This document shows positions 47,220 through 58,599 of a stretch of 64,000 bases of DNA, in pieces; position 1 is the stretch's first letter, and each line of letters begins with the position of its first letter. This DNA is from Albifimbria verrucaria. Its lineage: Eukaryota > Ascomycota > Sordariomycetes > Hypocreales > Stachybotryaceae. The notes under the pieces were generated by a model that worked only from the letters and a program-made list of their open reading frames with translations, did not search any database and was not told where the DNA came from. The translations under genes were made by a program, and so were the position numbers. The stretch covers positions 1,550,001 through 1,614,000 of the forward strand of contig JAHREC010000030.1 of the NCBI GenBank assembly GCA_020081605.1. Direction: 5' to 3'.

Positions 47220-48234
47220 TTTGGTGCTGATGAGTTTTCGGTATACTCAGGACAACACAGGTTTGACAGCAGCAGTTGAGCTTAGTGGACAAGAATCGTT
47301 GATAAGCGGAAGCGTCGGCTTCTAAAGCAGAGTTGCATCCAAACGAATAGCATCTGGCCATCAACAAACCAGTTCATGACCCCTGTTCCTCATTTCGCCT
47401 TTGTCAGTTAGGGGAAGGGATACCCCAGTCCAGATTCTGCTGACAGCCAGGGATTGAGTGAATCTACCCGTATTTCCGTAAGCAGCATTGTCCCTTCTAC
47501 CAAAATCATGAGAATTGCAGCAGATTTGTGCAATGGTCTAAGATGTGCCAAACCTCAACATTCCTGAAGCGATAATTTTCTCATTAAGTTACTTGCTTTA
47601 AACACGTAACAAGTGCTTTTCAAGTCTCGTCTGATTGATTGTGCTGCGTCAGCTGTAATTTCATGCACTCATCTTAGTAGTGAATTTCGGTAAGGAAAAC
47701 TTGCGCATGTTTAATGAAGCAGGAGCCGCTATTTGCAGCTACCCGCTTTAACTTGAAACACATCCTCGGGACTCGGCTTGCCATTAGTGTTCGCCGTTAG
47801 ATCCCTGCATGAATGTGGGCTAACGCGGGAGAGCCTACGGGTAACAACGACTTGGGAATCGGAAGAAAATACAAGGCCTGATTAAATACTTTGTCTACAG
47901 AGTATGTACTTTATAAATTTCTACAATTCACCAGTATTATTACTCAACCTCTCTACTGTTACTTATTCTAATTTAAGTATAGTTAGATTCAAGCTTCGTT
48001 TACAACTTTTTCAAATCATAATCTATAAAATTAAATCTACAAGTTGATATTTATTTAGACACTCAAAAAGTATAAATATGAGTAACTTGATAAAATATAT
48101 TAAAAATCATTTTTATCTATGCTTTATTAGCATTCTTTGTAACTATTTATCGTTCAAGTCTCTCTGAACACTTAGAATAGGCTTCTTCCCGTTAATAGGC
48201 GGAGCTTTCTCGCAAGCCTGAGCAGCAATGCGCA
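47220..48234. other. Intergenic region with AT-rich patch
   Basis: Upstream region of the expansin-like gene plus an A/T-rich stretch at about 47880-48170. No gene seen. Confidence 0.5.
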
Positions 48235-49011
48235 CTAACATACCATCGAATGAACTAAAGCCGACGCATCGAGCCTTAGGTTCGTATTTCTCAAAGTCTG
48301 GATAAAAGTCGCAAGTCCTGATAGCGGCGTTACGTCTATCATTACGATTTTCACCCTCGCGTTCAATTTGATTCCACAGTTCTTCGGCACCTTTGGCTGT
48401 GGTTGGGCCACAGTCGAGACTGATCCAGTGTTCCCGGGCCAGCTCGACCGGCCCTTAGTGAACATGTCGAGGATGAAGTGTCTCTCAGCGATAACACCAG
48501 GATTGAGGTTGATGGAGCATTGCTTGGTTGTTGTATTGTACTCGACGTATTCATCCATCGCCTCCTTAGTACATGATCTCTCTGGAACCTGGATGGGAGA
48601 GCCACAGTGGCGGAACGCCTTGGCACAAAGGTGACCCCCAGGGTAAAGACGGCATTCCTTCAGGTAAAAGGCGCAGTTGCTAAAGCTACATGTCTACCAT
48701 TTCTCATCTGAGCACTTTCTCTCGCAGTAGGCGCCCTTAGCCTCCTTATCGACACTTCTTATAACAGTTCTCTCGTAGCCGCTCTTACAGGTGAGGAGGC
48801 CAGTTCTGTACCATTGAACGCAATCTTGGCGGGAGGTGCATCGAAGACCTTCGTTGTCGTCTGCACGAGCTGCTAAGGAGGATGCCACAGCGGCAGTTAA
48901 CCAAGAGCATGTCAGGGCAAAAAGAATAAGCTTGGGTAGCGTGGTGATGATGTTAAACCACGATGATAGGACACTAATGTCGTTAAAGTCTTGTAGCAAA
49001 GTTGAGGGCAT
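48235..49011 (-). CDS. Cysteine-rich secreted protein with an in-frame stop
   Basis: Start at 49011. A hydrophobic segment (LPKLILFALTCSWLTAAVASS) acts as a signal peptide or anchor, followed by a cysteine-rich region. One reading frame runs from 49011 to 48235 and is interrupted only by TAG at 48694-48696, between DEKW and TCSFSNCAFYLKEC. Cysteine spacing continues unchanged on both sides, so the stop looks like a point mutation in one gene and not a gene boundary. A C-to-T change at a CAG codon would create it, which is the RIP direction. No family recognised. It may be a pseudogene. Confidence 0.5.
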
Positions 49012-49762
49012 AGAGGAATTAAGTCCAGGCTCATGCCCAATACCCTTAACAAGCCTTTTCTTCTTTGAATGAGGATTGCATATTTCTCTAGTATTGTCTC
49101 ATAGTGAGCTCTGCCAAGTCGGCTTAAATGACCTATGCAGCTTCTATCATTGCAATCACATTTCCCCATCAGGTGACATGTCGCACACCTCAAACAATCA
49201 GGTCCGATTCGCGTGTAATAGCTAAACTAAAGGCTGGTGCTACCTATGGCACGAAAAATGCTTGAGTAAAAGGTGCGTATGGTGGTGGTCTTTTCTTAGG
49301 GTTATATACAGGGTTTAACCTCCCGCTATAGGCCCGGTCTGTCTCGGTTGATTTCGGTCGGTCTCGGTTTATCTCAGTCTGTCTCAGAATTTCTTATTTT
49401 ACTCTGGTTTATTATTCTCTTTTATTATCAGTAGATAAATGATAATTAATATTTTAAAATGTAAAATACATGTTAATATAAAAAGTATTCTCACTAAGCT
49501 AGTGAACGTTTCCGCCTAGCTTTATGGACAATGAGCAAAGGATTCCAGTTCTTCTTTTAGCTTGCCTACCGCCTTTAATATACCCTCGTGTATCTATGAG
49601 ATATTTTACATTTATTTTTCCTTGAGGATCGCCTAACCACGGTGTAAGCGTGGGATTTGCGAGTTGATATAATACCCATGAGTAAAGAATTTCACTTGTT
49701 TGGACAAGTCATCTCTCTCAGTCTCTCGTGTAAAGCCTCGTTAGGGGCTGTAACGGAATTGC
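49012..49762. other. Intergenic region with short degenerate repeats
   Basis: Contains 49335-49388, where a GGTCTGTCTCGGTT-like unit recurs about four times (TCGGTTGATTTCGGTCGG, TCTCGGTTTATCTCAG, TCTGTCTCAG). 49430-49500 is AT-rich. No gene. Confidence 0.5.
49335..49388. repeat. Degenerate short tandem repeat rich in CTCGGT
   Basis: Four imperfect units of about 10-18 bp built on GTCTCGGTTTAT. Such arrays may be transposon-end relics or a simple repeat; no flanking inverted repeat was identified. Confidence 0.4.
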
Positions 49763-52143
49763 TTACGACGGTCGTTGATAAACCATCACATGACCTGAAG
49801 CACCGCACAGTTGCGCCGGGTTTCCCGCACAGATCCGGTTGCACGACCCATCCTCCACCTGCACTGTCCCTTCACGGAACTCATTTCCACAGTAGCATTC
49901 CCGCCCATACTCGACACCCCAGAACTTGAATTGCTGACAGGCAGCCTCGCACTTCTCCAGTGACATGTCGTCAGACGCGGTAGCTTTGCCCCAAAGTGTT
50001 CTGCCCTTGGGGCTCTCTTTCATGCAGCCGAAGCGAGTCGATCCAGCGACGGTAGCTGCGTTTTGTGGACCAGACTTGGATTTGTTGTAGTATAGAGAGA
50101 CGAACATGCTGCCACCACAGAACTCAGTCTTGTTGCCCTGGCATGGGGTAGCACATTCCTTAGTGGCCACAGCCGATGACACTGCTGAAGGGGATAGGCC
50201 GCAGTAGCATTCTCTTCCATACTCGGTACCAAAATAGGGCCATGCTGTGCAGAAATCGGCACATTTTTCTAAAGTCATGTCATCGGAGGCGGTCCTAGCA
50301 CCAGTCAGGAGGCGTGCTGCAGTTGTTTCCTTCCAGCAGTCCACCCAATCATAGCCCTTGACCGATGGGTAGGCTGGTGTGGGTGTAGGACTGGCTGAGG
50401 TAGTCGTTGAGGTGGTAGAGCTTGTGGGCTCTGGTGTTGGGTCCGGCTCAGCAGAGCAAGTCTTCGTCGAAGCTGTGTCCAAGCACTCCACTGCCCTCAT
50501 CTCAATACTATTTATCATGATGGCTGCGTTGTTGGGATCGTTACGCCAGGTCCAGGTGACAAGGACATCCTCGGAGACTTCAGAAATCCACGGGCCAGTA
50601 GCAAATCTAGTCCAGCTGGTGTCACCAGAGTAGGTGTACTGGTTGAAGAGTCTCCTTCGGGCTGGTAGAGTCTCAACGTACACTTCTAACGTATTGGCAA
50701 CATTTCGAACACCGCTCATTGCGTAGTTGACAACGAAATCATACGTGGTACCAGCTTGAACGGTGGCGACCTGCGACATGTAGACACGACAGTATCCACT
50801 GTGGCCCTTAGGACAGTAGTTCCATACGTAGTAACCAATGGAAGGGTCGTGGCGAAGCTCGAGGGATCCCTCGCCATTGGTACTCCGGCCTAGCATCCAG
50901 TTACCAGACTTACTAGGAGAGTAATAGTTACCAGCGGACAGGACACCATTGGACCAATCATAGTTGGCAAAAGAGGTGCACTGCAGTCGACGCATGTTTT
51001 GGGAGTGGGAGTGGATGAGGCGGCTGTTGACGAGGTGGCTGTTGAGGAGGTGGTTGTTGATGAAGATGAGCTTATTATGGCTGGTAAGGTTGTAGTAGAG
51101 AGAGGCGTGGAAGATGAAGAAGAGGAAATGCTTATGGAAGTGGTTGAGATAAAGTCACTGGATGTCGAGCTCGACGTATCCATGCTTATCGAAGAGAGTG
51201 AAAGGGACGAATCCAGTGAGGCCGTGGATGAGGTCGAGATGCTTTCGGATGAGCTGACAGAGGCGGCTGAGGTTGTGATAGAATTGCTGGTACTGGTGGA
51301 TAGCGTATCTACTGATGTCATGCTTGTCGAGGAGTCGTGAACGAAGATGTGCTGGAAGAAGTGGCAGAGCTGGCTTTGTACAAGTTAACTCTGCCAAAAG
51401 CGCCGCACAGCTCAGAACCATCGCCAGAGCAAGCAGAGGTGCACTCATCCGTGCTGGCAGACTCGGTAGCGCCGTTTGGAGATTCACCGCAATAGCAGCT
51501 GTTACCATTGCCGACGCCAAAGTACGTATAACCAAAGCAAAACCCGGCGCATTTCCCAATAGTCATGGAGCCTGAGATAAAGCCAGTGGCTGAAAGTGCG
51601 TGCTGACCACTCGATCCGACGGAATCTGTCCAGCACGATTCATGCGTGAATGATCCTGCAGTAGGAACAATGGCGGCTACCTTACCAGTGGACTGGCTTC
51701 TGGTTTTGTGAAAGAGATTGAGGTTGTTCTTTGAGCCGCAATTCTGCGCATCATTGCCTGCGCAAGTGGAAGTACATTGGGCAGCATCAACCTCTGCCGA
51801 ACCGAGTACATCCCCACAGTAACCTATCATCAATATTAGCATTGGAACGGAAGTTCGCACACAGGTCTAGCTGAATCTCACACTCAGTCCCAGCAGCAAC
51901 ACCGAAGTAGTTCCACCGTCCGCAATAGGCACCGCACTCTTCCAAGGTCATGGTCGTAGAGGCGAATGCGTCTCCAGTCAGTGCCTCAAAGGCCTGGCCC
52001 TTGGACCAACACGCCACATGGCTGAAGGTGGCGTCACCCACAGAGACGGAAGATTTATCATTAACCGCTTCGTCATTGATATCAATCCCATGGACTGACG
52101 TAAGAGACGTAAGGGCAATGAGCCCCAGGAGCTCCGCCTTCAT
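49763..52143 (-). CDS. Secreted protein with four WSC domains and a carbohydrate-binding-like module
   Basis: Start at 52143 with signal peptide MKAELLGLIALTSLTSVHG. Two WSC domains follow (first with CYCG formed across an intron at 51824-51881; second near 51640-51380, SCYCGESPNGAT). Then come a long Ser/Thr-rich stretch (51321-51010), a beta-sandwich module resembling CenC-type carbohydrate-binding domains (GNWMLGRSTNGEGSLELRHD, SWTRFATGPW, near 50920-50500), a Thr/Pro linker, and two more WSC domains (50340-50060, 50030-49770; GRECYCG in both). WSC domains bind glycans and occur in wall stress sensors and secreted oxidases. No transmembrane helix ends the protein, so it should be secreted, not a sensor. 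Frame changes are needed near 51335 and 50985. Confidence 0.8.
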
Positions 52144-53154
52144 TGTATATATATCAAATGAGTGTGAGAGGGTCGGACTGTTGTAGTGGAGTGACTGGAG
52201 AGTAATTCGCAAAGACACAAACGGCGGCATTTCCTCCATTTAATAAAACGATTATGATAAATATCCGTCGTGCACGACCGCTCTAAGAATCAGGTAAGTC
52301 CAAGATTTGGCCGGTTAACTGTGGAGCAATATTGTGCGGTGGACCATTGTCCATTTCCTGTAGAGGACGAATCAGCGCAAGATTGTTGTTTTTAGAGCTT
52401 CAATTCCTAAGCTTGTTTTGAGAACGATTGCAGCTAGCCCTATTCTAGGCTAAGAGGGGTTCTTTAGAGCTCAGCTTTGATGACTTAGTGTTCTGGCTAC
52501 TCTGGGCTATGTCTTAGTGTCCCGACTATTCTAAGACTATGGCATTTATCGACGTCTAGCGTCAAAGACCCTCCGCCATACGACTTTATGAAGGAAAATT
52601 CTAGTGGCAGAGATGAGAGTGTGATTAGATTAAATTTGGCGCCTATCTGTGAATGGTCATGTCCTCCATTATATGACTAGCTACTAGCTGTAACTAGTCG
52701 GTTTGTTTGTTTTGTTTTTTTTTTGTTTTTTTGGCTAGAAAGTGATATATTAATTAATTTAGAATTAAATACATTTGTAAATACAGGTTCAAATGAACAT
52801 GCGATAAATCTTTTGGAATATAGAAGTAAATTAACTATATTCCATATAGTGAATATCGTTTATTCCACTCCATCGCTCTTTGCTTCTGCTGTATGATGGC
52901 TAACATCTGACTGTAGGCTAACCTGGGGTCGGGACTTGCCTCAGCTCGTTAAACAATCGCCTCTCAAGCTTCCGTCGTCGTACAATCCCAGGTCTGAAGG
53001 TGTTAGTTAGAAATTTTCCGTCCCTCGTGTTCCAGAGCATTTGATCTCTGTGGGAGATGCGTGGATTTACTAGAACGAGGAGATGTTGAAGGAACAGCCA
53101 TTTTCCACAAGACATATCCTCAGGGAGGAATGAGTGATATATATAACGATCAGG
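52144..53154. other. Upstream region of the WSC gene and boundary to AT-rich block
   Basis: About 1 kb with no recognisable gene; a T-rich run lies at 52705-52735. Base composition changes abruptly near 53160. Confidence 0.5.
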
Positions 53155-53400
53155 GGTTATTCTATACTATAAGGTAGGTATAGGGTAGGTAAGATCGAGG
53201 TTATTTATCCTTAGATAAATAAATAGGGCTTACTTTTAACTTAAAGTAATATATATTAAGTTATTAATCAGATTAAGTTATTCTTTAAGGAACTTAATTA
53301 AAAGATAGCTTAATAATTATATATTATTAATAGTTAATAATCTTTTAATTAATAACTAAAAAAAACTCTTATTTATATATTAATATTTTCTTTTTAAAAA
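53155..53400 (+). repeat. LTR-like direct repeat, left copy
   Basis: Matches 58193-58440 in the same orientation through ordered blocks: GGTTATTCTATAC.., AGGTAAGAT..GGTTATT, AAATA..AGGGCTTA, TAAGGAACTTAA, AAAGATAGCTTAATAA, TATATTATTAATA and an AAAAAACTC..ATTTATATA end. The length and paired arrangement suggest long terminal repeats, though RIP has erased clear TG/CA termini. Confidence 0.6.
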
Positions 53401-53884
53401 TAAGTTTATATTTTATTATTCTTAGAATAATATTAATTTTTATTATTTTTAAAAATAATAATTTATTTATTTATTTTTTATTTAATTAATAAATTTTATT
53501 AATTTATATTTTAATATTTTTATTTAAGCTTATTATATTATTATAATCTATATTAATATAATACCTAAAATATATTAAAATAAACTAACCTAAGTCTATA
53601 GAATAATTAAATATAATTATATATTATATTTATTTCTATGATATAAATAATATAATAATTTATATTATAATAAATTATATATAAAAGTTTATTTAATTAA
53701 AAATAAGAAAAATAAAATAATTATTTAATATAATAAAATATAAACTAAGAAAATCTTATAAAAAAATAAATAAAATTTAATAAAAAAAAATTATTATAAT
53801 ATATTATATAATAAAATATTAAAGTATAATAATATTAAATACTTTAAATTATTTTATATAATAATATATAAAATTATAAATATA

Positions 53885-54115
53885 TAAATAAAAATCTTCT
53901 TTTAATTATTAATTAAAAACTATTAATTATTAATAATATATAATTATTAAACTATTTTTAATTAAATTCTTTAATAAAATAATTTAATTTAATTAATAAT
54001 TTAATATATATTATTTTAAATTAAAATAAACTTTATTTATTTATTTAAGAATAAATAATTTTAATTTTACCTACTTTATATTTATTTTATAATATAAAAT
54101 AATCCCTAATTATTA
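53885..54115 (-). repeat. Inverted LTR-like copy in tandem unit 1
   Basis: The reverse complement reproduces the order of blocks of the direct LTR-like repeats (TATTCTTAAATAAATAAATA, then AATATATATTAAATTATTAA, then a TTTAATTAAAAA-like block, then TATATTATTAATAATTAATA), with further loss of G/C. Confidence 0.5.
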
Positions 54116-55469
54116 TATATTAATAGCTTTTATTTTAAATAATATTATTTATTATTTAAAATAATAATTATAATAATTAATTAAAAAATACTTAAAATTA
54201 AGCTAAATAGCCTTAATTATTATAATCTTAATTATTTATTATAAATAATAATAAATTAATATTAGCTTATACTCTATTTAATTATTAAGCTTAATTTAAA
54301 GTATTTTAAACTAAAGTTAATATACTTTAAAATTAATTTATTATAAAGCTAAAAGCTTTATTAAAACTAAGCTTATTAAATAAATTTAATAAAAATATTA
54401 ATAAAATTAAAATATTCTTAATTTAATATTAAATATATTTTATTTATTTTTAAGTTTTTTAATTAATATAGAAGATAGAATATTTATTATATATAAATAA
54501 TTTAAAAAAAAATAGTTTTTTAATTTAATTTTATTATAAAAAACTATTATAAATATTTAATATTTATTAAATATAATAATAAAATTAATAATATCTTTAA
54601 TAATTATATATATTTTAAAAAACTATATATAAATAGTTTAAAGCTATAAATAAAAAAGAAAAATAGAATAAAAAATTAAAAAAATCTATTAAATTTATTT
54701 AATATTAATTTATATCTTTAACCTTAAATATTAAATATTATTCTTTAAATAAAATAATAATATTTTTATAAATTTATTTTATAATAAACTTAAAGAAGAT
54801 ATTAAGAATAAATTATATAAAATAAAATAATAAAAATTTTAAATTAAATATATTATTATAATTATTAAAATTAATAATTATTTATATTATTAAAAGCTTT
54901 AATATAAAAAAGCTAAAATTATAAACTTTTATAATTAAAAAAAAAGAATTAATAAAAAAAAATATTTTATAGAATTTATATAAAGCCTATAGAATTTAAG
55001 ATTATTTAGAAAATTAATAATAAAAAAAACTTAAAAAGACTTTTTTATTATAATTATAATAAAAAAGCTATTATATATAAAATTATTATTTATTTAAAAA
55101 AGGAAATAAAAAAGTAAGTTTATATTATAATCTATATTAATATAATATTTAAAATATATTAGAATAGATTAATTTAAATTTATAGAATAATTAAATATAA
55201 TTATATATTATATTTACTTTTATAATATAAATAATATAATAGCTTATACTATAATAAATTATATATAGAAGTTTATTTAATTAAAAATAAAAAAATAAAA
55301 TAATTATTTAATATAATAAAATATAAATTAAGAAAGTATTATAAAAAAGAATAAATAAAATCTAATAAAAAAAAAATATTATAATATATTATATAATAAA
55401 ATATTAAAATATAATAATATTAAATATTTTAAGTTATTTTATATAATAATATATAAAATTATAAATATA

Positions 55470-55700
55470 TAAATAAGAATTTTCCTTTAATTATTAATTA
55501 AAAGATTATTAATTATTAATAATATATAATTATTAAATTATTTTTAATTAAATTCCTTAAAAATAATTTAATTTAATTAATAATTTAATATATATTATTT
55601 TAAATTAAAATAAACTTTATTTATTTATTTAAGAATAAATAATCTTAATTTTATTTATTTTATATTTATTTTATAATATAAAATAATCCTTAATTATTAT
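55470..55700 (-). repeat. Inverted LTR-like copy in tandem unit 2
   Basis: Second inverted copy, collinear with 53885-54115 at an offset of 1584 bp. It retains the TAAGGAATTTAATTAAAAA-type block when read on the minus strand. Confidence 0.5.
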
Positions 55701-58192
55701 ATATTAATAATTTTTATTTTAAATAATATTATTTATTATTTAAAATAATAATTATAATAATTAATTAAAAAAATATTTAAAACTAAGCTAAATAATTTTA
55801 ATTATTATAATTTTAATTATTTATTATAAATAATAATAAATTAATATTAATTTATACTTTATTTAATTATTAAATATAGTTTAAAGTATTTTAAATTAAA
55901 ATTAATATATTTTAAAATTAATTTATTATAAAACTAAAAGCTTTATTAAAATTAAATTTATTAAATAAATTTAATAAAAATATTAATAAAATTAAAATAT
56001 TTTTAATTTAATATTAAATATATTTTATTTATTTTTTAAGCTTTTTAATTAATATAAAAATAAAATATTTATTATATATAAATAATTTAAAAGAAGAATA
56101 GTTTTTTAATTTAATTTTATTATAAAAGATTATTATAAATATTTAATATTTATTAAATATAATAATACAATTAATAATATTTTTAATAATTATATATATT
56201 TTAAAAGGCTATATATAAATAATTTAAAATTATAAATAAAAAAATAAAATAAAATAAAAAATTAAAAAAATCTATTAAATTTATTTAATATTAATTTATA
56301 TTTTTAATCTTAAATATTAAATATTATTCTTTAAATAAAATAATAATATTCTTATAAATCTATTTTATGATAAATTTAAAAAAATATTAAGAATAAATTA
56401 TATAAAATAAAATAATTAAAAATATTAATTAAATATATTATTATAATTATTAAAATTAATAATTATTTATATTATTAAAAGCTTTAATATAAAAAAATTA
56501 AAATTATAAATCTTTATAATTAAAAAAAAAAATTAATAAAAAAATATTCTATAAAATCTATATAAAATCTATAGAATTTAAGATTATTTAAAAGATTAAT
56601 AATAAAAAGAAATTTAAAAAGATTTTTTTATTATAATTATAATAAAAAAATATTATATATAAAACTATTAATTATTTAAGAAAAAAATAAAAAAATAAAT
56701 TTAAATTAATTAAAAAAATAAATATTATTTTAATTTAATAAATCTTAAATAATACTTAAATATATTAATTTTAATATAATATAAATTATTTAAGTTTAAT
56801 ATTTAATTCTTTATTAAAATAAAAATCTTAAATATATAATTCTAAAAATTATAAAATAACTCTTTAAATTAATTTAATATCTTTAATATTTATAATATAT
56901 AAAAATATAATAATATAATTAAAGAAACTTTATAAAATCCCTAAAACTTAAAAAAATATTATAAATAAAATAAAACTTTAATAAAAATCTTTATAAAAAT
57001 TAAACTTAAATTAATAAAATAAAAATTAAATTTATATATTATTAAAAATAATAAAAATAATTTAAATAATTAAAATAAATTAAATATAAAATCTAATTTA
57101 AATTATAATAATATTAAAAGTATTTATTTATAATTTAATTAAATAAAAATAAAATAATAATTATTCTTAAAAAAATTAAAATTAAATAAAAAAATTATAA
57201 TTTAAAAATAATTATTTTATAAATAAATTAATAAAAAATTAATTTTATAAATATTTATTATAAATTAATTAAAATAATAAAAAAATAAAATATAAATTTA
57301 AATAATATTTATATTAAAAGCTTTAAAAAATATAAAATAATAATTTAAAATAAAAAGAATAATAATATTTATATATATTTTTATAATTCTTTTTATTATA
57401 TTATTAATTAAATTTTATATTTATAATATAAATATTTTTTATATTTAAAAGCTAAAATAAAAAATAATATATTTTTAATTTAAATAAAAAAATAATAAAT
57501 AATTAAACTATATAAAATAAAAGAATTTATAGTATTTTTATATATAAAAATTATTTAAAGCTTAAAATTATATTATTTATATTTAATATAGAATATTTTT
57601 ATAAATATTTAAATAAAAAATAAATTATAAAATAATATTAAAAAATATATTATAAAATCTATTATAATAAAAAAATTAAATAATTTTATATTTAAATAAT
57701 ATTTAATAATATTTATAAATTTATAAAAAAATTAATAAATAAAATAAAAAAATAAATATAAAATAAAAAATTATTAAAAAAATATTAATAAAAATAAAAA
57801 ATAATCTTCTTAATTATTTATAAAATAAAATAATATATATTTAAATTATAAAAATTAAAAAATTAATAATATTTAAAAAAATATAAAAAAAAGTCTATTT
57901 TAATTTATAAAGAATTTAAAATAATAATAATTAGAATAAATTAAAAAAATAATATAAAAAATTAAAAAATAAAATTAATTTTAAAAAAAAGCCTTAAAAA
58001 TATTAAAATAATTTTAATATAATAAAATTATAAAAAAATAAAAATAAATAAAATAAAAATAATTTTTATATTTTTAATTTTAATAAAAAATTAAAAAAAT
58101 TTTAAAATTTAAATTATATTTTATATTTTAAAAATAAAAATTAAAAAAAAAATATATTATAAAAATTAATTATATATACTTTAGTATAATAA

Positions 58193-58440
58193 TCCAGGTT
58201 ACTCTATACCTTTATAAGAGATATAGAGTAGATAAGATTAGGTTATTATTCTTAAATAAATAATAAGGCTTATTATTATTCTAAAATAATAATTATATAA
58301 TTATTATTAATTAGGTAAGTTACCTTTAGGAACTTAAATTAAAGGTAGCTTAATAACTATATATTATTAATAACTAATAGCCTCTACTTTTAATAATAGA
58401 AAAAACTCCTATTTATATACTAAAAGGTTTATTTATTTAT
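58193..58440 (+). repeat. LTR-like direct repeat, right copy
   Basis: Best preserved copy (CCAGGTTACTCTATACC, GATAAGATTAGGTTATTATT, TACCTTTAGGAACTTAAATT, AAAGGTAGCTTAATAAC). It borders the gypsy relic, whose 3' end would lie here on the minus strand. Short GGTTAATATATTTTATA-type repeats follow at 58620-58740. Confidence 0.6.
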
Positions 58441-58599
58441 AATAAATAAATAATTATTATTATTTATTTATTTATAGTAAATAGATAAGCTATATAGATT
58501 ATTATTATATAATAGCCTAATAATCTATAATAGTTATTACTTTATATAAATTATTCTAATCTTAGTAATTTATTTTTAATTATTCTATACTATCCTATA

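Larger units (their letters stand above)
53541..56710. repeat. 1.58 kb tandem duplication in AT-rich DNA
   Basis: The segment starting TTATAATCTATATTAATATA at 53541 recurs at 55125, an offset of 1584 bp, and the two copies stay collinear to about 55118 and 56705. Differences are dominated by transitions, for example ATACCTAAAA in copy 1 and ATATTTAAAA in copy 2. Each copy contains an inverted LTR-like stretch. Confidence 0.8.

Noticed and set aside
48235..49011. Two separate genes split by the stop at 48694
   Set aside because: The second half has no start or signal peptide close to the stop, and frame and cysteine spacing continue. One interrupted gene is simpler.
50999..51340. Acidic 113-codon plus-strand ORF
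   Set aside because: It is the antisense of the Ser/Thr-rich stretch of the WSC gene; low-complexity Ser codons give Glu/Val on the other strand.
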